Shown: piece after piece, positions 34,296 through 43,629 of the stretch
Numbering within the stretch: the stretch's first letter is position 1
Layout: every line of letters begins with the position of its first letter
Assembly (NCBI RefSeq): GCF_000189535.1
Contig: NC_015145.1
Span: 3,782,001-3,846,000, forward strand
Length of the DNA: 64,000 bases
From: Pseudarthrobacter phenanthrenivorans Sphe3
GTDB lineage: Bacteria > Actinomycetota > Actinomycetes > Actinomycetales > Micrococcaceae
Direction of reading: 5' to 3'
The notes under the pieces: generated by a model
What the model saw: the letters and a program-made list of their open reading frames with translations, nothing else
Told to the model about the DNA's origin: nothing
Databases searched by the model: none
Made by a program: the position numbers and the translations under genes

Positions 34296-35966
34296 GTGGC
34301 ACGCGGCGATGGAAAACTTTCCCATGATCTTCTCCCTGGCGAAAAAGGCCCGCAGGACGCTTGTGGCGTCTTCGGAGTCTGGGCACCAGGTGAAGAAGTA
34401 GCAAAACTTACCTATTACGGGCTGTATGCACTGCAGCACCGCGGTCAGGAGTCGGCTGGTATTGCCACCAGCGACGGCAAGCGGATCAACGTCTACAAGG
34501 ACATGGGACTCGTCTCCCAGGTCTTCGACGAGACCACGCTGAACACCCTGACCGGGCACCTGGCTGTGGGCCACTGCCGCTACTCCACCACCGGGGCGAG
34601 CCACTGGGCCAACGCCCAGCCCACCCTTGGCGCCACCAGCACGGGCACCGTGGCCCTGGCGCACAACGGCAACCTCACCAACACCGCCGAGCTCAACGCC
34701 ATGATCCAGGAGCGCAATGGCGGCCAGCTCACCGGCGAGATGAAACAGGGCAACACGTCCGACACCGCCCTGGTCACGGCCCTGCTGGAGGGCGAGCCCG
34801 GCAAGAGCCTTGAAGAAACGGCCATCGAGCTCCTGCCCAAGATCAAGGGCGGTTTCTGCTTCGTCTTCATGGACGAGGGCACCCTCTACGCCGCCCGCGA
34901 CACCTACGGCATCCGCCCGCTGGTCCTGGGCCGGCTGGAACGCGGCTGGGTTGTCGCGTCCGAGCAGTCCGGCCTCGCCACTGTTGGTGCGAGCTTCATC
35001 CGCGAAATCGAGCCGGGCGAATTCATCGCCATTGACGAGCAGGGCGTACGCTCCCAGCGCTTTGCGGAGCCGACGCCGGCCGGTTGCGTTTTCGAGTACG
35101 TCTACCTTGCGCGTCCGGACGCCGCCATCGCCGGCCGTTCCGTGTACGAGTCCCGCGTGGAGATGGGCCGCCAACTGGCCCGCGAAAACACCCAGGTTGC
35201 GGACATCGTGATCCCCGTTCCCGAATCGGGCACCCCCGCAGCCGTGGGTTACGCCGAAGAGTCCGGCATCCCCTTCGCCCACGGCTTCGTCAAGAACTCC
35301 TACGTTGGCCGCACTTTCATCCAGCCCTCGCAGACGCTGCGCCAGCTGGGCATCCGGCTGAAGCTTAACGCCCTTGAATCTGTCATCCGCGGCAAGCGCG
35401 TTGTGGTGGTGGACGATTCCATCGTCCGAGGCAACACCCAGCGCGCCATCGTCCGGATGCTCCGCGAGGCCGGTGCAGCCGCAGTCCACGTCAAGATCTC
35501 CTCTCCCCCGGTGCAGTGGCCCTGCTTCTACGGCATCGACTTCGCCTCCCGCGCCGAGCTGATCGCCAACGGCGCCACCATTGAGGAGATCTCGCAGGCC
35601 ATCGGTGCCGACTCACTGGCCTACATCTCCGAAGACGGGATGATCGGCGCCACCCGGCAGCCGCGCGAACGGCTATGCACTGCCTGCTTCACGGGCAAGT
35701 ACCCCATCGAGCTTCCCGGCTCGGACAAGCTGGGCAAAAACCTGCTGGAACGCAAGGACCTCGGCGGCCTGAAGCCCTCGCCGTCGGCCCTTCCGGGCGC
35801 AACAGCGGCCCTTGCCGTGGACTCCGAGGAGGATCCGGCGGAGAAGTCGGGCGCCACCGGCTGCGACCCGGGGCCGGACTCCGAATTTGAAAACCTGCTG
35901 ACCGACGCCGACCTCGTGCCAGACGTAGCCGCCACCACCGGCGCTGACAAGAAAGAGTCCGTATGA
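34296..35966 (+). CDS. purF: Amidophosphoribosyltransferase
   Basis: A 556-residue PurF, first step of purine synthesis. It has a 22-residue propeptide before the catalytic Cys23 (DACGVFGVW). The four cysteines of the Fe-S type enzyme are present: one in AGCVFEYVY, one in QWPCFYG and two in RLCTACFTGKYP. The PRPP loop is VVVVDDSIVRGNTQR. The GTG start at 34296 fits the propeptide length and the -10 element 6 nt upstream. The last 60 residues are an extra acidic tail. It overlaps purM by ATGA. Confidence 0.95.
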   Translation: MARGDGKLSHDLLPGEKGPQDACGVFGVWAPGEEVAKLTYYGLYALQHRGQESAGIATSDGKRINVYKDMGLVSQVFDETTLNTLTGHLAVGHCRYSTTGASHWANAQPTLGATSTGTVALAHNGNLTNTAELNAMIQERNGGQLTGEMKQGNTSDTALVTALLEGEPGKSLEETAIELLPKIKGGFCFVFMDEGTLYAARDTYGIRPLVLGRLERGWVVASEQSGLATVGASFIREIEPGEFIAIDEQGVRSQRFAEPTPAGCVFEYVYLARPDAAIAGRSVYESRVEMGRQLARENTQVADIVIPVPESGTPAAVGYAEESGIPFAHGFVKNSYVGRTFIQPSQTLRQLGIRLKLNALESVIRGKRVVVVDDSIVRGNTQRAIVRMLREAGAAAVHVKISSPPVQWPCFYGIDFASRAELIANGATIEEISQAIGADSLAYISEDGMIGATRQPRERLCTACFTGKYPIELPGSDKLGKNLLERKDLGGLKPSPSALPGATAALAVDSEEDPAEKSGATGCDPGPDSEFENLLTDADLVPDVAATTGADKKESV

Positions 35967-37111
35967 CTTCCGCTGCCCCCGCCTCCGGCAACACCTCCGG
36001 CATCACCTACGCCTCTGCCGGCGTCGACGTTGAAGCCGGGGACCGCGCCGTCGAGCTCATGAAGGGTGCCGTCAAGGCCACCCACAACTCCTCGGTGATC
36101 GGCGGGGTGGGCGGATTCGCCGGACTCTACGACGTCTCCAAGCTCCTGACGTTCAAGAAGCCCCTGTTGGCAACCTCCACTGACGGTGTGGGCACCAAGG
36201 TCGCCATTGCCCAGGCCATGGACATCCACGACACCATCGGGTTCGACCTGGTGGGCATGGTGGTTGATGACATCGTGGTAGTGGGCGCGGAGCCGCTGTA
36301 CATGACCGACTACATCGCCTGCGGCAAGGTGGTTCCCGAGCGCATCGCCGACATTGTCCGCGGCATCGCTGCGGCCTGTTCCGTGGCCGGCACCGCGCTG
36401 GTGGGCGGCGAAACCGCTGAGCACCCGGGCCTGCTGGGCGAGCACGAGTACGACGTCGCCGGGGCAGCCACTGGCGTTGTGGAGGCTGACCAGCTGCTGG
36501 GCCCAGACCGGGTCCGCGCGGGTGACGTGGTGATCGGCATGGCTTCCTCCGGCCTGCACTCCAACGGCTACTCCCTGGTCCGCCGCGTCATCAACCACGC
36601 CGGCTGGGCACTGGACCGCCAGGTCTCCGAACTGGGCCGCACCCTGGGCGAGGAACTCCTCGAACCCACCCGCGTCTACGCCGCTGACTGCCTGGACCTG
36701 GCCCGCGCGTTCCCTGTCACCGGAACGTCCGCCGTCCACGGCTTCAGCCACGTGACCGGCGGCGGGCTCGCCGCCAACCTGGCCCGCGTACTCCCCCAGG
36801 GCCTCGTTGCCACCGTGGACCGCTCCACCTGGGAACTGCCTGCCATCTTCAAGCTGGTATCCGAGCTGGGCAACGTGCCGCTGGCCGATCTGGAGCGCAC
36901 CCTGAACCTCGGCGTGGGCATGGTGGCCATCGTGTCCGCCGACGCCGCCGACGCCGCGGTTTCCCGCCTGAACGACCGTGGCCTGCCGTCCTGGGTCATG
37001 GGCACCGTCACCGAGGATTCAGACTCCATCCTCAAGTCCGGCCCCGATTACGTGCAGGGCGCCAAGGGCGTGGACGGCGGGGCTGTCCGCTTGGTGAACG
37101 CCTACGCCTAG
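35963..37111 (+). CDS. purM: Phosphoribosylformylglycinamidine cyclo-ligase
   Basis: A 382-residue AIR synthetase. Family marks are YASAGVDVEAGD near residue 15, STDGVGTKV, DIVVVGAEPLYMTDYI and GGETAEHPG. It closes the imidazole ring in purine synthesis. It is translationally coupled to purF. In many actinobacteria purM is followed by the DUF3073 gene; here a 6-kb cassette separates the two. Confidence 0.95.
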   Translation: MTSAAPASGNTSGITYASAGVDVEAGDRAVELMKGAVKATHNSSVIGGVGGFAGLYDVSKLLTFKKPLLATSTDGVGTKVAIAQAMDIHDTIGFDLVGMVVDDIVVVGAEPLYMTDYIACGKVVPERIADIVRGIAAACSVAGTALVGGETAEHPGLLGEHEYDVAGAATGVVEADQLLGPDRVRAGDVVIGMASSGLHSNGYSLVRRVINHAGWALDRQVSELGRTLGEELLEPTRVYAADCLDLARAFPVTGTSAVHGFSHVTGGGLAANLARVLPQGLVATVDRSTWELPAIFKLVSELGNVPLADLERTLNLGVGMVAIVSADAADAAVSRLNDRGLPSWVMGTVTEDSDSILKSGPDYVQGAKGVDGGAVRLVNAYA

Positions 37112-37117
37112 ACCCTT

Positions 37118-37177
37118 ATCGAGTGCTCCGTTCTTGTCGTTTTGACCCCTCAAAACGACAAGAACGGAGCACTCGAT
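37118..37177. repeat. Perfect 28-bp inverted repeat (REP-like), copy 2
   Basis: Two perfect 28-nt arms (37118-37145 and 37150-37177) flank the loop CCCC. The inner part contains the same GTCGTTTTG word as the palindromes at 21916 and 63263, while the outer part (ATCGAGTGCTCCGTTC) is different. It lies 6 bp after purM and can act as its terminator. Confidence 0.85.
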
Positions 37178-37220
37178 GCGTTTAACGGGACCGGCCCGGT
37201 CAGAGGCGGGGTTACATAAG

Positions 37221-37249
37221 TTGCCTAATTGCGAATGATTATTGATAGC
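37221..37249 (+). promoter_or_regulatory. Promoter with Zur/Fur-like box before the metallophore-type cassette
   Basis: TGCGAATGATTATTGA (37230-37245) matches the actinobacterial Zur box TGAAAATGATTTTCA at about ten positions and also resembles a Fur box. It overlaps the spacer of a possible promoter (TTGCCT at 37221-37226, GATAGC at 37244-37249). This AT-rich block stands out in high-GC DNA. Metal-dependent repression of the five genes downstream is inferred. Confidence 0.55.
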
Positions 37250-37292
37250 ATGTGGCTTGACCCCTGATAGTCCTGCCACGAAATGACGTTCC

Positions 37293-38063
37293 ATGCATGC
37301 GCCCGCCCTGACCGTGAAAGACCTGGCTCTGTCCAGTGGAACCCATCAGCTGGTGCACCCCCTCACCTTCTCCGTGAATCCCGGGGAGTCTGTTGCCCTC
37401 TTGGGCGCCTCCGGCTCTGGGAAGTCGTTGACGGCGGCGGCGCTGTGTGGCTCCCTTCCTGACGGCATCTCGGCCACGGGTGAGATCACCCTTGCCGCCC
37501 GCCAGGGAACAGCGAAGGCCGCGCTGATCGGCCAGGATCCGGCGTCGTCCCTGAACCCCTTTGTGAGCGTTGGCAGGCAGTTAGCCCTTCCGCTGCGCAG
37601 GGCAGGGCGCAACCGGGCGGAGGCAAAGGCTGAAGCGGCGGGCTTCCTGGTACAGGCCGGCCTGGAGGACCCCGCGGAAATCCTTGCCCGCTACTCCGGG
37701 GAGCTGTCCGGCGGGCAGCTCCAGCGGGTCTGCATCGCCCTGGCTCTCGCCTGCCACAGCACCATCCTCATAGCGGACGAACCCACCACCGCACTGGACG
37801 CCGTCACCCAACGAAAGGTCCTTGCGACCCTCGGCGCGTGGGGGGCGGAGGGTCGCAGCCTCCTGTTCATCACCCACGACCTGGCAGCAGCAGCAGCCCT
37901 GTGCACACGCGCCCTGGTGATGGAGGCCGGGCGGATCGTGGAAGAGGTGCCGATGGCAGACCTGCTCCGGAACCCGCAGCACCCCTACACCCGGCGGCTG
38001 GTCCAGTCAGCCTCGCGAGACAGCCTCCTGGAGCGTGTTGCAGGAACGGCAATGGCGGCATGA
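37293..38063 (+). CDS. ABC transporter ATPase 1 (oligopeptide/nickel type, CntD-like)
   Basis: A 256-residue ATPase of the Dpp/Opp/Nik group. Walker A is LLGASGSGKSLTA near residue 35, the signature is LSGGQLQRVCIAL near 132, and Walker B is LIADEPTTALD near 150. It pairs with the second ATPase, whose start overlaps by ATGA. Gene content of the cassette resembles staphylopine-type metallophore systems (two ATPases, permeases, binding protein, MFS exporter). The ATG at 37293 has no clear ribosome site. Confidence 0.85.
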   Translation: MHAPALTVKDLALSSGTHQLVHPLTFSVNPGESVALLGASGSGKSLTAAALCGSLPDGISATGEITLAARQGTAKAALIGQDPASSLNPFVSVGRQLALPLRRAGRNRAEAKAEAAGFLVQAGLEDPAEILARYSGELSGGQLQRVCIALALACHSTILIADEPTTALDAVTQRKVLATLGAWGAEGRSLLFITHDLAAAAALCTRALVMEAGRIVEEVPMADLLRNPQHPYTRRLVQSASRDSLLERVAGTAMAA

Positions 38064-38863
38064 CAAGCGCGCTGGAAGCCAGGAACGTGCAGTTCGCCTA
38101 CCCCAAACGCGGCCTGGCTGGGGGAAAGCCGCCACAGACACTCCACGACGTAAGCCTGCACCTGGCGCCCGGAACAAGCACCGCCCTGGTGGGAAGCTCA
38201 GGCTCCGGTAAATCAACACTGGTCCGAATCCTGCTGGCACTGGAAAAGCCCTCGTCCGGAACACTGAACCTCGGCACCCGTGAAGTACGGCCGGGTCCGG
38301 TGCGTTCGCTGCGCTGGTACCGCCGGGCCGTCCAGTACGTCCCGCAGAACCCCGCCGGCAGCCTGGATCCGCGCATGACCGTTTCCCAACTCCTGGCCGA
38401 GCCGCTGCGGCAGCTCCGGGTGGAGGGAAACCACCGCTCGCTCATAAGCGAGGCCCTGGAGCGGGCCGAGGTGCCGGCAGGCTTGGCACAGCGCCGCCCG
38501 GGCGAGCTGTCCGGCGGCCAGAACCAGCGGGTGGCCATCGCCCGCGCCCTGGTGGTGCAGCCCGCCTACCTGCTGGCCGACGAGCCTGTCAGCGGCCTGG
38601 ATCTCCCCCTTCGGGACGCCGTCCTCACTCTGCTGGAACGGCTGGTGCGCGAACAGGGACTGGGGCTGCTGCTGGTGACGCACCACCTCGCCACTGCCGC
38701 CCGGATGTGCAGCAGGACCGCCGTCCTCTCACGGGGCCGTCTTGTGGAGCAAGGGCCCACGGACCAGGTGCTGGCAAACCCCGCAAGTCCCACAACCGCC
38801 GCCCTCGTCCAGGCATCAAAAGGCCTCCGGCTCCCCGAAATCGTCCCGGGGACCGCCCTGTGA
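38060..38863 (+). CDS. ABC transporter ATPase 2 (oligopeptide/nickel type, CntF-like)
   Basis: A 267-residue ATPase of the DppF/OppF/NikE type: Walker A VGSSGSGKSTLVR, VQYVPQNPAGSLDPRM with the Q-loop, signature LSGGQNQRVAIARAL, Walker B LLADEPVSGLD. It should form a heterodimer with ATPase 1 under the fused permease. It overlaps both neighbours (ATGA upstream, GTGA downstream), so the cassette is tightly coupled. Confidence 0.87.
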   Translation: MTSALEARNVQFAYPKRGLAGGKPPQTLHDVSLHLAPGTSTALVGSSGSGKSTLVRILLALEKPSSGTLNLGTREVRPGPVRSLRWYRRAVQYVPQNPAGSLDPRMTVSQLLAEPLRQLRVEGNHRSLISEALERAEVPAGLAQRRPGELSGGQNQRVAIARALVVQPAYLLADEPVSGLDLPLRDAVLTLLERLVREQGLGLLLVTHHLATAARMCSRTAVLSRGRLVEQGPTDQVLANPASPTTAALVQASKGLRLPEIVPGTAL

Positions 38864-40119
38864 CCGTCCTCCGCACAGCAGAACAACCGGCAACGAGGCC
38901 CGGGCCCGCCCCCGGACTGCTGCTCGCCAGCCAGCTGATCTTCAATATCGGCTTCTACTCGGTAGTTCCGTTCCTTGCCCTGGTGATGACGCAGGACTTC
39001 GGCATGACGGCCACAGCGGTGGGCGTAGTCCTGGGCGCCCGGGTGTTCAGCCAGCAGGGGCTCTTCCTGGTGGGCGGCATGATCACGGACCGGTGGGGCC
39101 CGCGGCACGCCATGCTGGTGGGCTGCCTGGTCCGCGTCTCCGGTTACCTCACCCTGGCCATGGCCGGCAGCTTTCCGCTCTTCCTCCTTGGCGCTGTCCT
39201 CACCGGGATGGGCGGCGCGCTGTTCTCACCTGCACTGGAGTCCCTGGTAGGGCAGGCAGAAGAACGACGGCGGGACAGCAGCGGGAAGGCACCGGCACTT
39301 TTTGCGCTCCTCGCCATCTGCGGGGAGATTGGCGCCGTGGCCGGCCCCCTCCTGGGAGCCGTGCTGCTCGATGTTTCCTTCAGCTGGGCAGCTCTTGCCG
39401 GGGCTGGAGTCTTCGCCGTGATGAGCGTTGTGCTGTGGCGCCACGTGCCCGCCCGGGTGCCGAGCACGAGGCAGATGGTGCCGGCAGATGAAAAGCCAGG
39501 AGCACGGACCGATGGGATCGCCGTGATGCTGCGGGACAAGCGCTTTGTTGCCTTCGGCGCCCTTTACAGCGTGAACCTGCTGGCATACAACCAGCTCTAC
39601 TTCGGGCTTCCCATCGAACTGACCAGAAGCGGTGCTGGGCCCGCAGCACTTGCCGGCCTGTTCGCCGTCGCGTCCCTCCTGACCGTCGGGCTGCAGTGGC
39701 CCGTCTCCCGCCTGACCCACAGGATGGGCCCCGGCCGGGCCCTGACGGCGGGCTTCACCATCAAGGGCCTGGCTTTCGCCACCATGGCTGTATTCGCCCA
39801 GTTTCCCGCCAGCGGCCCGCTCCAGCTGCTGCCGCCGCTGCTGCTCGTGGCGGGGCTTTGCCTGGGGCATATGTGCATCGGGCCGGTGGCCATGCCGCTG
39901 GTCCTGGACTTCGCCCGCGGCCGCAGGTCCGGCATCTATTACGGCCTCCTGGCGAGCCTGGGAGGTTGCGCTGTGCTCCTGGGCAACTTTGTCCTCGGGC
40001 CCCTGTACTCGGGTGCCAGCCAGCCAGGGCCGGACGCCGTATGGCCGTGGGCGGTGATGGCGGCACTCACGGTGGTGCCCGCCGTCGGACTTTCCAGGCT
40101 TTTGCCTGCTCCTCGCTGA
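38860..40119 (+). CDS. MFS exporter of the metallophore-type cassette (CntE-like)
   Basis: A 419-residue MFS protein with about twelve helices. GMITDRWGPRHAML follows helix 2 and VSRLTHRMGPGRALT helix 8. The GTG at 38860 overlaps the stop of ATPase 2 (GTGA). An exporter cotranscribed with an importer of the Opp/Nik type is the pattern of opine metallophore systems, in which the MFS protein secretes the free metallophore. The substrate is inferred only from context; no metallophore synthase is in the window. Confidence 0.8.
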   Translation: MTVLRTAEQPATRPGPAPGLLLASQLIFNIGFYSVVPFLALVMTQDFGMTATAVGVVLGARVFSQQGLFLVGGMITDRWGPRHAMLVGCLVRVSGYLTLAMAGSFPLFLLGAVLTGMGGALFSPALESLVGQAEERRRDSSGKAPALFALLAICGEIGAVAGPLLGAVLLDVSFSWAALAGAGVFAVMSVVLWRHVPARVPSTRQMVPADEKPGARTDGIAVMLRDKRFVAFGALYSVNLLAYNQLYFGLPIELTRSGAGPAALAGLFAVASLLTVGLQWPVSRLTHRMGPGRALTAGFTIKGLAFATMAVFAQFPASGPLQLLPPLLLVAGLCLGHMCIGPVAMPLVLDFARGRRSGIYYGLLASLGGCAVLLGNFVLGPLYSGASQPGPDAVWPWAVMAALTVVPAVGLSRLLPAPR

Positions 40120-40177
40120 ACCAGGCCGCCGCGCGGCGCCTACCATCCCCATCCATCTGAAGAAACAGGTAATCAAC

Positions 40178-41716
40178 GTGCCCAAGACGAGACTAACCCC
40201 CGGTATCGCCACCCTCTCGGCCCTGCTGCTGGCCGGCAGCCTGACGGGATGTTTCGCCGGGACCGGCCAGGCTGCGGACGGCACGGACACCGGCGGCCGC
40301 ATCAAACTCGCCATGCTCCAGCCGCCGCGCTCCGGGCTGTCACCGCTCAGCGATGACGCGTTCAAGCTGTCGCGCTGGAAGGCCGCCGAGACCCTGGTGG
40401 AGCTCGACGAACTGGGGGAGGCGAAACCGGCCCTGGCCACCGAGTGGCGGCAGATTGACGAAACTTCATGGCAGTTCACCCTGCGGGACGGCGTTGAATT
40501 CCACGATGGGACAACCCTGACCGCTGCGGAAGCGGCCGCGTCCCTCACCGCCGCAGCGCAGGCCAGCCCCAAGCCACGGATCCTGGACGGGGTACAGCTC
40601 ACGGCGCGGGCCGACGGCGCCAACACTGTGACCATCACCACGACCACGCCCGATCCGCTCCTGCCCCAGCGCCTCTCCAGCCCGCAGCTGGCCATCCTTG
40701 CGTCCTCGGCATACAAGGGCGGTGGCGTGGTAAGTCCGGTCAATGCCGGCACCGGGCCCTACCGGCTCGTATCGGTGGAAGGTACCACCTCGGCCCGGCT
40801 GGACCGGTTTGACGGGTACTGGGGCGGGAAAGCGGAAGCCGACGGCGTGGACGTCCAGTTCGTCCCGGATGGAACCGCTCGCGCTGCAGCCATCCGGACC
40901 GGTGACGCGGACATCGTCGAAGCCATTCCGGTGGGGCAGGTGGCGCAGATCGACCCGGACCTGGTGCACGAGGTGCCCATGCCGCGGACCAATACCCTGT
41001 ACCTCAACACGGCATCGGGGCCGTTTGCCGATCCTGCTGTCCGCGCCGCAGCCCGCTCCGCCGTCGACGCCGGCACTATCGTGGAGCGGGTCTACGAAGG
41101 CCGGGCCGACAAAGCCGCGGGGCTCCTGGGCCCGGCGCTCCCCTGGGCTGCCGGGGAGCGGGACAGCGACTCCTACAAGGCCGTCCTGGCCACCCGGGTT
41201 GCCGCTGCCGCCGTCAAGGGGACCCCCATCAAACTCGGCACCTTCACCGACCGCGCTGAACTGCCGGAGGTTGCGGTCCAGCTGGAGCAGCAGTTGGAAG
41301 CGGCCGGTTTCACAGTCGAACAGGACGTCCGGGAGTACCAGCACATCGAGGCGGACGCCCTGGCCGGAAAGTTCGACGCCTTCATCCTCTCCCGCGCCAC
41401 GGTCCTGGATTCCGGCGACCCGGTGGCTTACCTGTACAGCGATTTCTCGTGCGCCGGGTCCTTCAACATCTCCCAGTTCTGCGACCCTGCTGTGGACGCT
41501 GCACTCGAAAAGGCGGCCGGTGTCCCCGCCGGCCCCGGTCGCCGCGCAGCAATCGCCGCCGCGGAAAGCCTGATTTTGGCGCGCGACGCCGCCATCCCGC
41601 TGCTCCACGAGCGCGTCATCCAGGGCGAGGCGGCAGGCGTGGCCGGAGTGGAGCGGGATCCCCGTGAGCGTGCGCTGATTACCAGCGCAACCCGCATTGC
41701 CGGCGGCGCTGGCTGA
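40178..41716 (+). CDS. Family-5 substrate-binding lipoprotein of the cassette (CntA-like)
   Basis: A 512-residue SBP_bac_5 protein with a lipoprotein signal (GSLTGC, Cys at residue 25). Family marks are RWKAAETLVELDE, WQFTLRDGVEFHDGTTLTA and VNAGTGPYRL. It should bind a peptide, nickel or metal-metallophore complex outside the membrane and deliver it to the permease. The GTG at 40178 is preceded by ACAGGT. It lies 58 bp after the exporter gene and is coupled to the permease gene (TGATG). Confidence 0.87.
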   Translation: MPKTRLTPGIATLSALLLAGSLTGCFAGTGQAADGTDTGGRIKLAMLQPPRSGLSPLSDDAFKLSRWKAAETLVELDELGEAKPALATEWRQIDETSWQFTLRDGVEFHDGTTLTAAEAAASLTAAAQASPKPRILDGVQLTARADGANTVTITTTTPDPLLPQRLSSPQLAILASSAYKGGGVVSPVNAGTGPYRLVSVEGTTSARLDRFDGYWGGKAEADGVDVQFVPDGTARAAAIRTGDADIVEAIPVGQVAQIDPDLVHEVPMPRTNTLYLNTASGPFADPAVRAAARSAVDAGTIVERVYEGRADKAAGLLGPALPWAAGERDSDSYKAVLATRVAAAAVKGTPIKLGTFTDRAELPEVAVQLEQQLEAAGFTVEQDVREYQHIEADALAGKFDAFILSRATVLDSGDPVAYLYSDFSCAGSFNISQFCDPAVDAALEKAAGVPAGPGRRAAIAAAESLILARDAAIPLLHERVIQGEAAGVAGVERDPRERALITSATRIAGGAG

Positions 41717-43479
41717 TGAGAGGCCCGGCCCTACTGAAAGTCACCGCGTCACGCCTCCTGGCATTGCTCGCCCTGGTGGTGCTGATCGGCATGATGCCCT
41801 GGTTCTCGGGCCGAGGAGCGGAGTACACCATCCTCCGGGCCAGGTACTCCGACCGGGAGCCCACCCCCGAAGCCCTCACTGCCATCCGGACGGAACTCGG
41901 CCTTGAGCAGGGGCCCATCGCACTCTTCGTGTCCTGGGCCCGGGGCGTTGCGGGCGGCGACCTGGGGACGTCATGGATCAGCAACACGCCTGTGGGGCCG
42001 GGCATCGGCGCCGCACTGGGTGTCTCAGTAACCTTGATGGGATTCGCCGTCGCCATGGCGGCAATTGTCGCCCTGCTGATCTGCTGTCCCGCGGTGGCGG
42101 ATGGGCTGCGCAACCGGCGGAGGCCGGCGTCGGGAGCCCTGCCTGCCGCGCTGACGTCCCTGCCGGAATTCCTGCTGGCCGCCATGCTGCTTGTGCTGGG
42201 CGCCATCTGGCTCCGCTGGTTTCCGCCCTTTGGCTGGAAGGGCCCGGAGTTCGCCGTCCTGCCGGCCCTGTCACTTGGAATCCCTGCCGGCGGCCTGATC
42301 GGACTGCTGGTGTCCGATGCCATCCGGGCAGCGTTCGCCGAGAAGTGGGTGGCGACGTGGCGGATGGCGGGGGCGGGAGGCGCCCGGCTGACGGGAGCCG
42401 TCCTCCGCCGGGCGTTGCCGGCGGCGCTCCCGCAGATCGGGCTGGTCCTTATCGGGCTGACGGGCGGAGCTGTAGCCGTGGAGAAGGTCTACTCCATCCC
42501 GGGGCTCGGCCGGGCGCTCCTGGGCGCCGCCAGCGCCCAGGACGTTCCCACGCTGCAGGCAGGCATGCTGGCGCTGGTGGCACTCGCCCTGCTGGTGGGA
42601 ACGTTGGCGACGGCGGTGCGGTACCTGCTGATCGGGCCTGCCGTCCGCTTGGGCACACTGCCGCTTCCCGAACCAACGCGTGCGGGGAACCGCGGGCAAT
42701 TGGTTGCGCCGGCAGCGGCCGGGGCCATGCTCCTGCTCATTATTGCTGCAGGGCTACTCCGCGACCCCTTCGGCTCGGCGCACCCGCGGCTGGCCCCTCC
42801 AACTTGGTCGCTTCCTTTCGGTGCCGACGCCAGCGGGCGGGACCTGCTGGCACGCGTGGGGCATGGAGCCGTGGGGACGCTGGGAACCGCACTGGCAGTG
42901 GTGCTGGTCTGCCTGGCGGTGGGAATCGCCGTCGGGCTTTTCCCGCTGGCTGCTGCCGGGCCGCTTGAGGTGACCAATGCGGCACCGCCCATCCTCGCCG
43001 GCCTGGTGGTTGCGGCAGTTACAGGGCCCTCGGCACAGGGCGCGGCCCTGGCCGTGGCAGCTGTAAGCTGGGCGCCGCTGGCAGCGCATACGGCAGCCCT
43101 GGCGCAGGAAGCCCGCGCACAGCCCTACGTGAAGATCCTGCCGGTGCTTGGGGTGGGCAAGGCGCGGATTATGTTCCGCTATATCCTCCCCGCAGTGGCG
43201 CGGCCGCTCCTGCGCCACGCCATGCTCCGGCTCCCGGGGATCGCACTGGCACTGGCGGCTCTCGGCTTCCTAGGACTCGGCCCGCAGCAGCCCTCGCCCG
43301 AATGGGGACTGATCCTGGCCGAAGGCATTGGCTATGTTGAGCGTGCCCCCTGGGCGGTGCTGGCCCCGGCGGGCACCCTGGTCCTGGCGTCGGTACTGGC
43401 GGTTGGGCTGGCTGGCCGTGGCAGCAGAAAGCCCGCTGCCTGCACCGGTTCCGGCGCGGGCAGCGGGCCCAATAACTGA
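41716..43479 (+). CDS. Fused ABC permease (DppB-like plus DppC-like in one chain)
   Basis: A 587-residue membrane protein that joins two permease domains usually encoded by two genes. The first (about 1-310) has the EAA-type loop near residues 213-240 (WRMAGAGGARLTGAVLRRAL) and the second (about 320-570) has it near 465-495 (ILPVLGVGKARIMFRYILP). Some ten or more helices are predicted. It completes the importer with the two ATPases and the binding protein. No break is visible between the halves, so this is a true fusion and not a frameshift product. Confidence 0.85.
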   Translation: MRGPALLKVTASRLLALLALVVLIGMMPWFSGRGAEYTILRARYSDREPTPEALTAIRTELGLEQGPIALFVSWARGVAGGDLGTSWISNTPVGPGIGAALGVSVTLMGFAVAMAAIVALLICCPAVADGLRNRRRPASGALPAALTSLPEFLLAAMLLVLGAIWLRWFPPFGWKGPEFAVLPALSLGIPAGGLIGLLVSDAIRAAFAEKWVATWRMAGAGGARLTGAVLRRALPAALPQIGLVLIGLTGGAVAVEKVYSIPGLGRALLGAASAQDVPTLQAGMLALVALALLVGTLATAVRYLLIGPAVRLGTLPLPEPTRAGNRGQLVAPAAAGAMLLLIIAAGLLRDPFGSAHPRLAPPTWSLPFGADASGRDLLARVGHGAVGTLGTALAVVLVCLAVGIAVGLFPLAAAGPLEVTNAAPPILAGLVVAAVTGPSAQGAALAVAAVSWAPLAAHTAALAQEARAQPYVKILPVLGVGKARIMFRYILPAVARPLLRHAMLRLPGIALALAALGFLGLGPQQPSPEWGLILAEGIGYVERAPWAVLAPAGTLVLASVLAVGLAGRGSRKPAACTGSGAGSGPNN

Positions 43480-43629
43480 AGTCAGCACCCGCGTATGATC
43501 CTGCTGGATCCAGGTGCCGAAAAAGAAGCGCTGCACCGGCCCCCTTGGGACCTGGACCGGGCATCCCGGATCCGTTGGTGCTGCGGCGTCACAGGGCTGT
43601 CCGGTTACGGCAACAGCACCTTGCGACAA

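Noticed and set aside
43480..43629. Possible remnant gene or RNA between the cassette and DUF3073
   Set aside because: No conserved motif, convincing hairpin or coding signal found on either strand.
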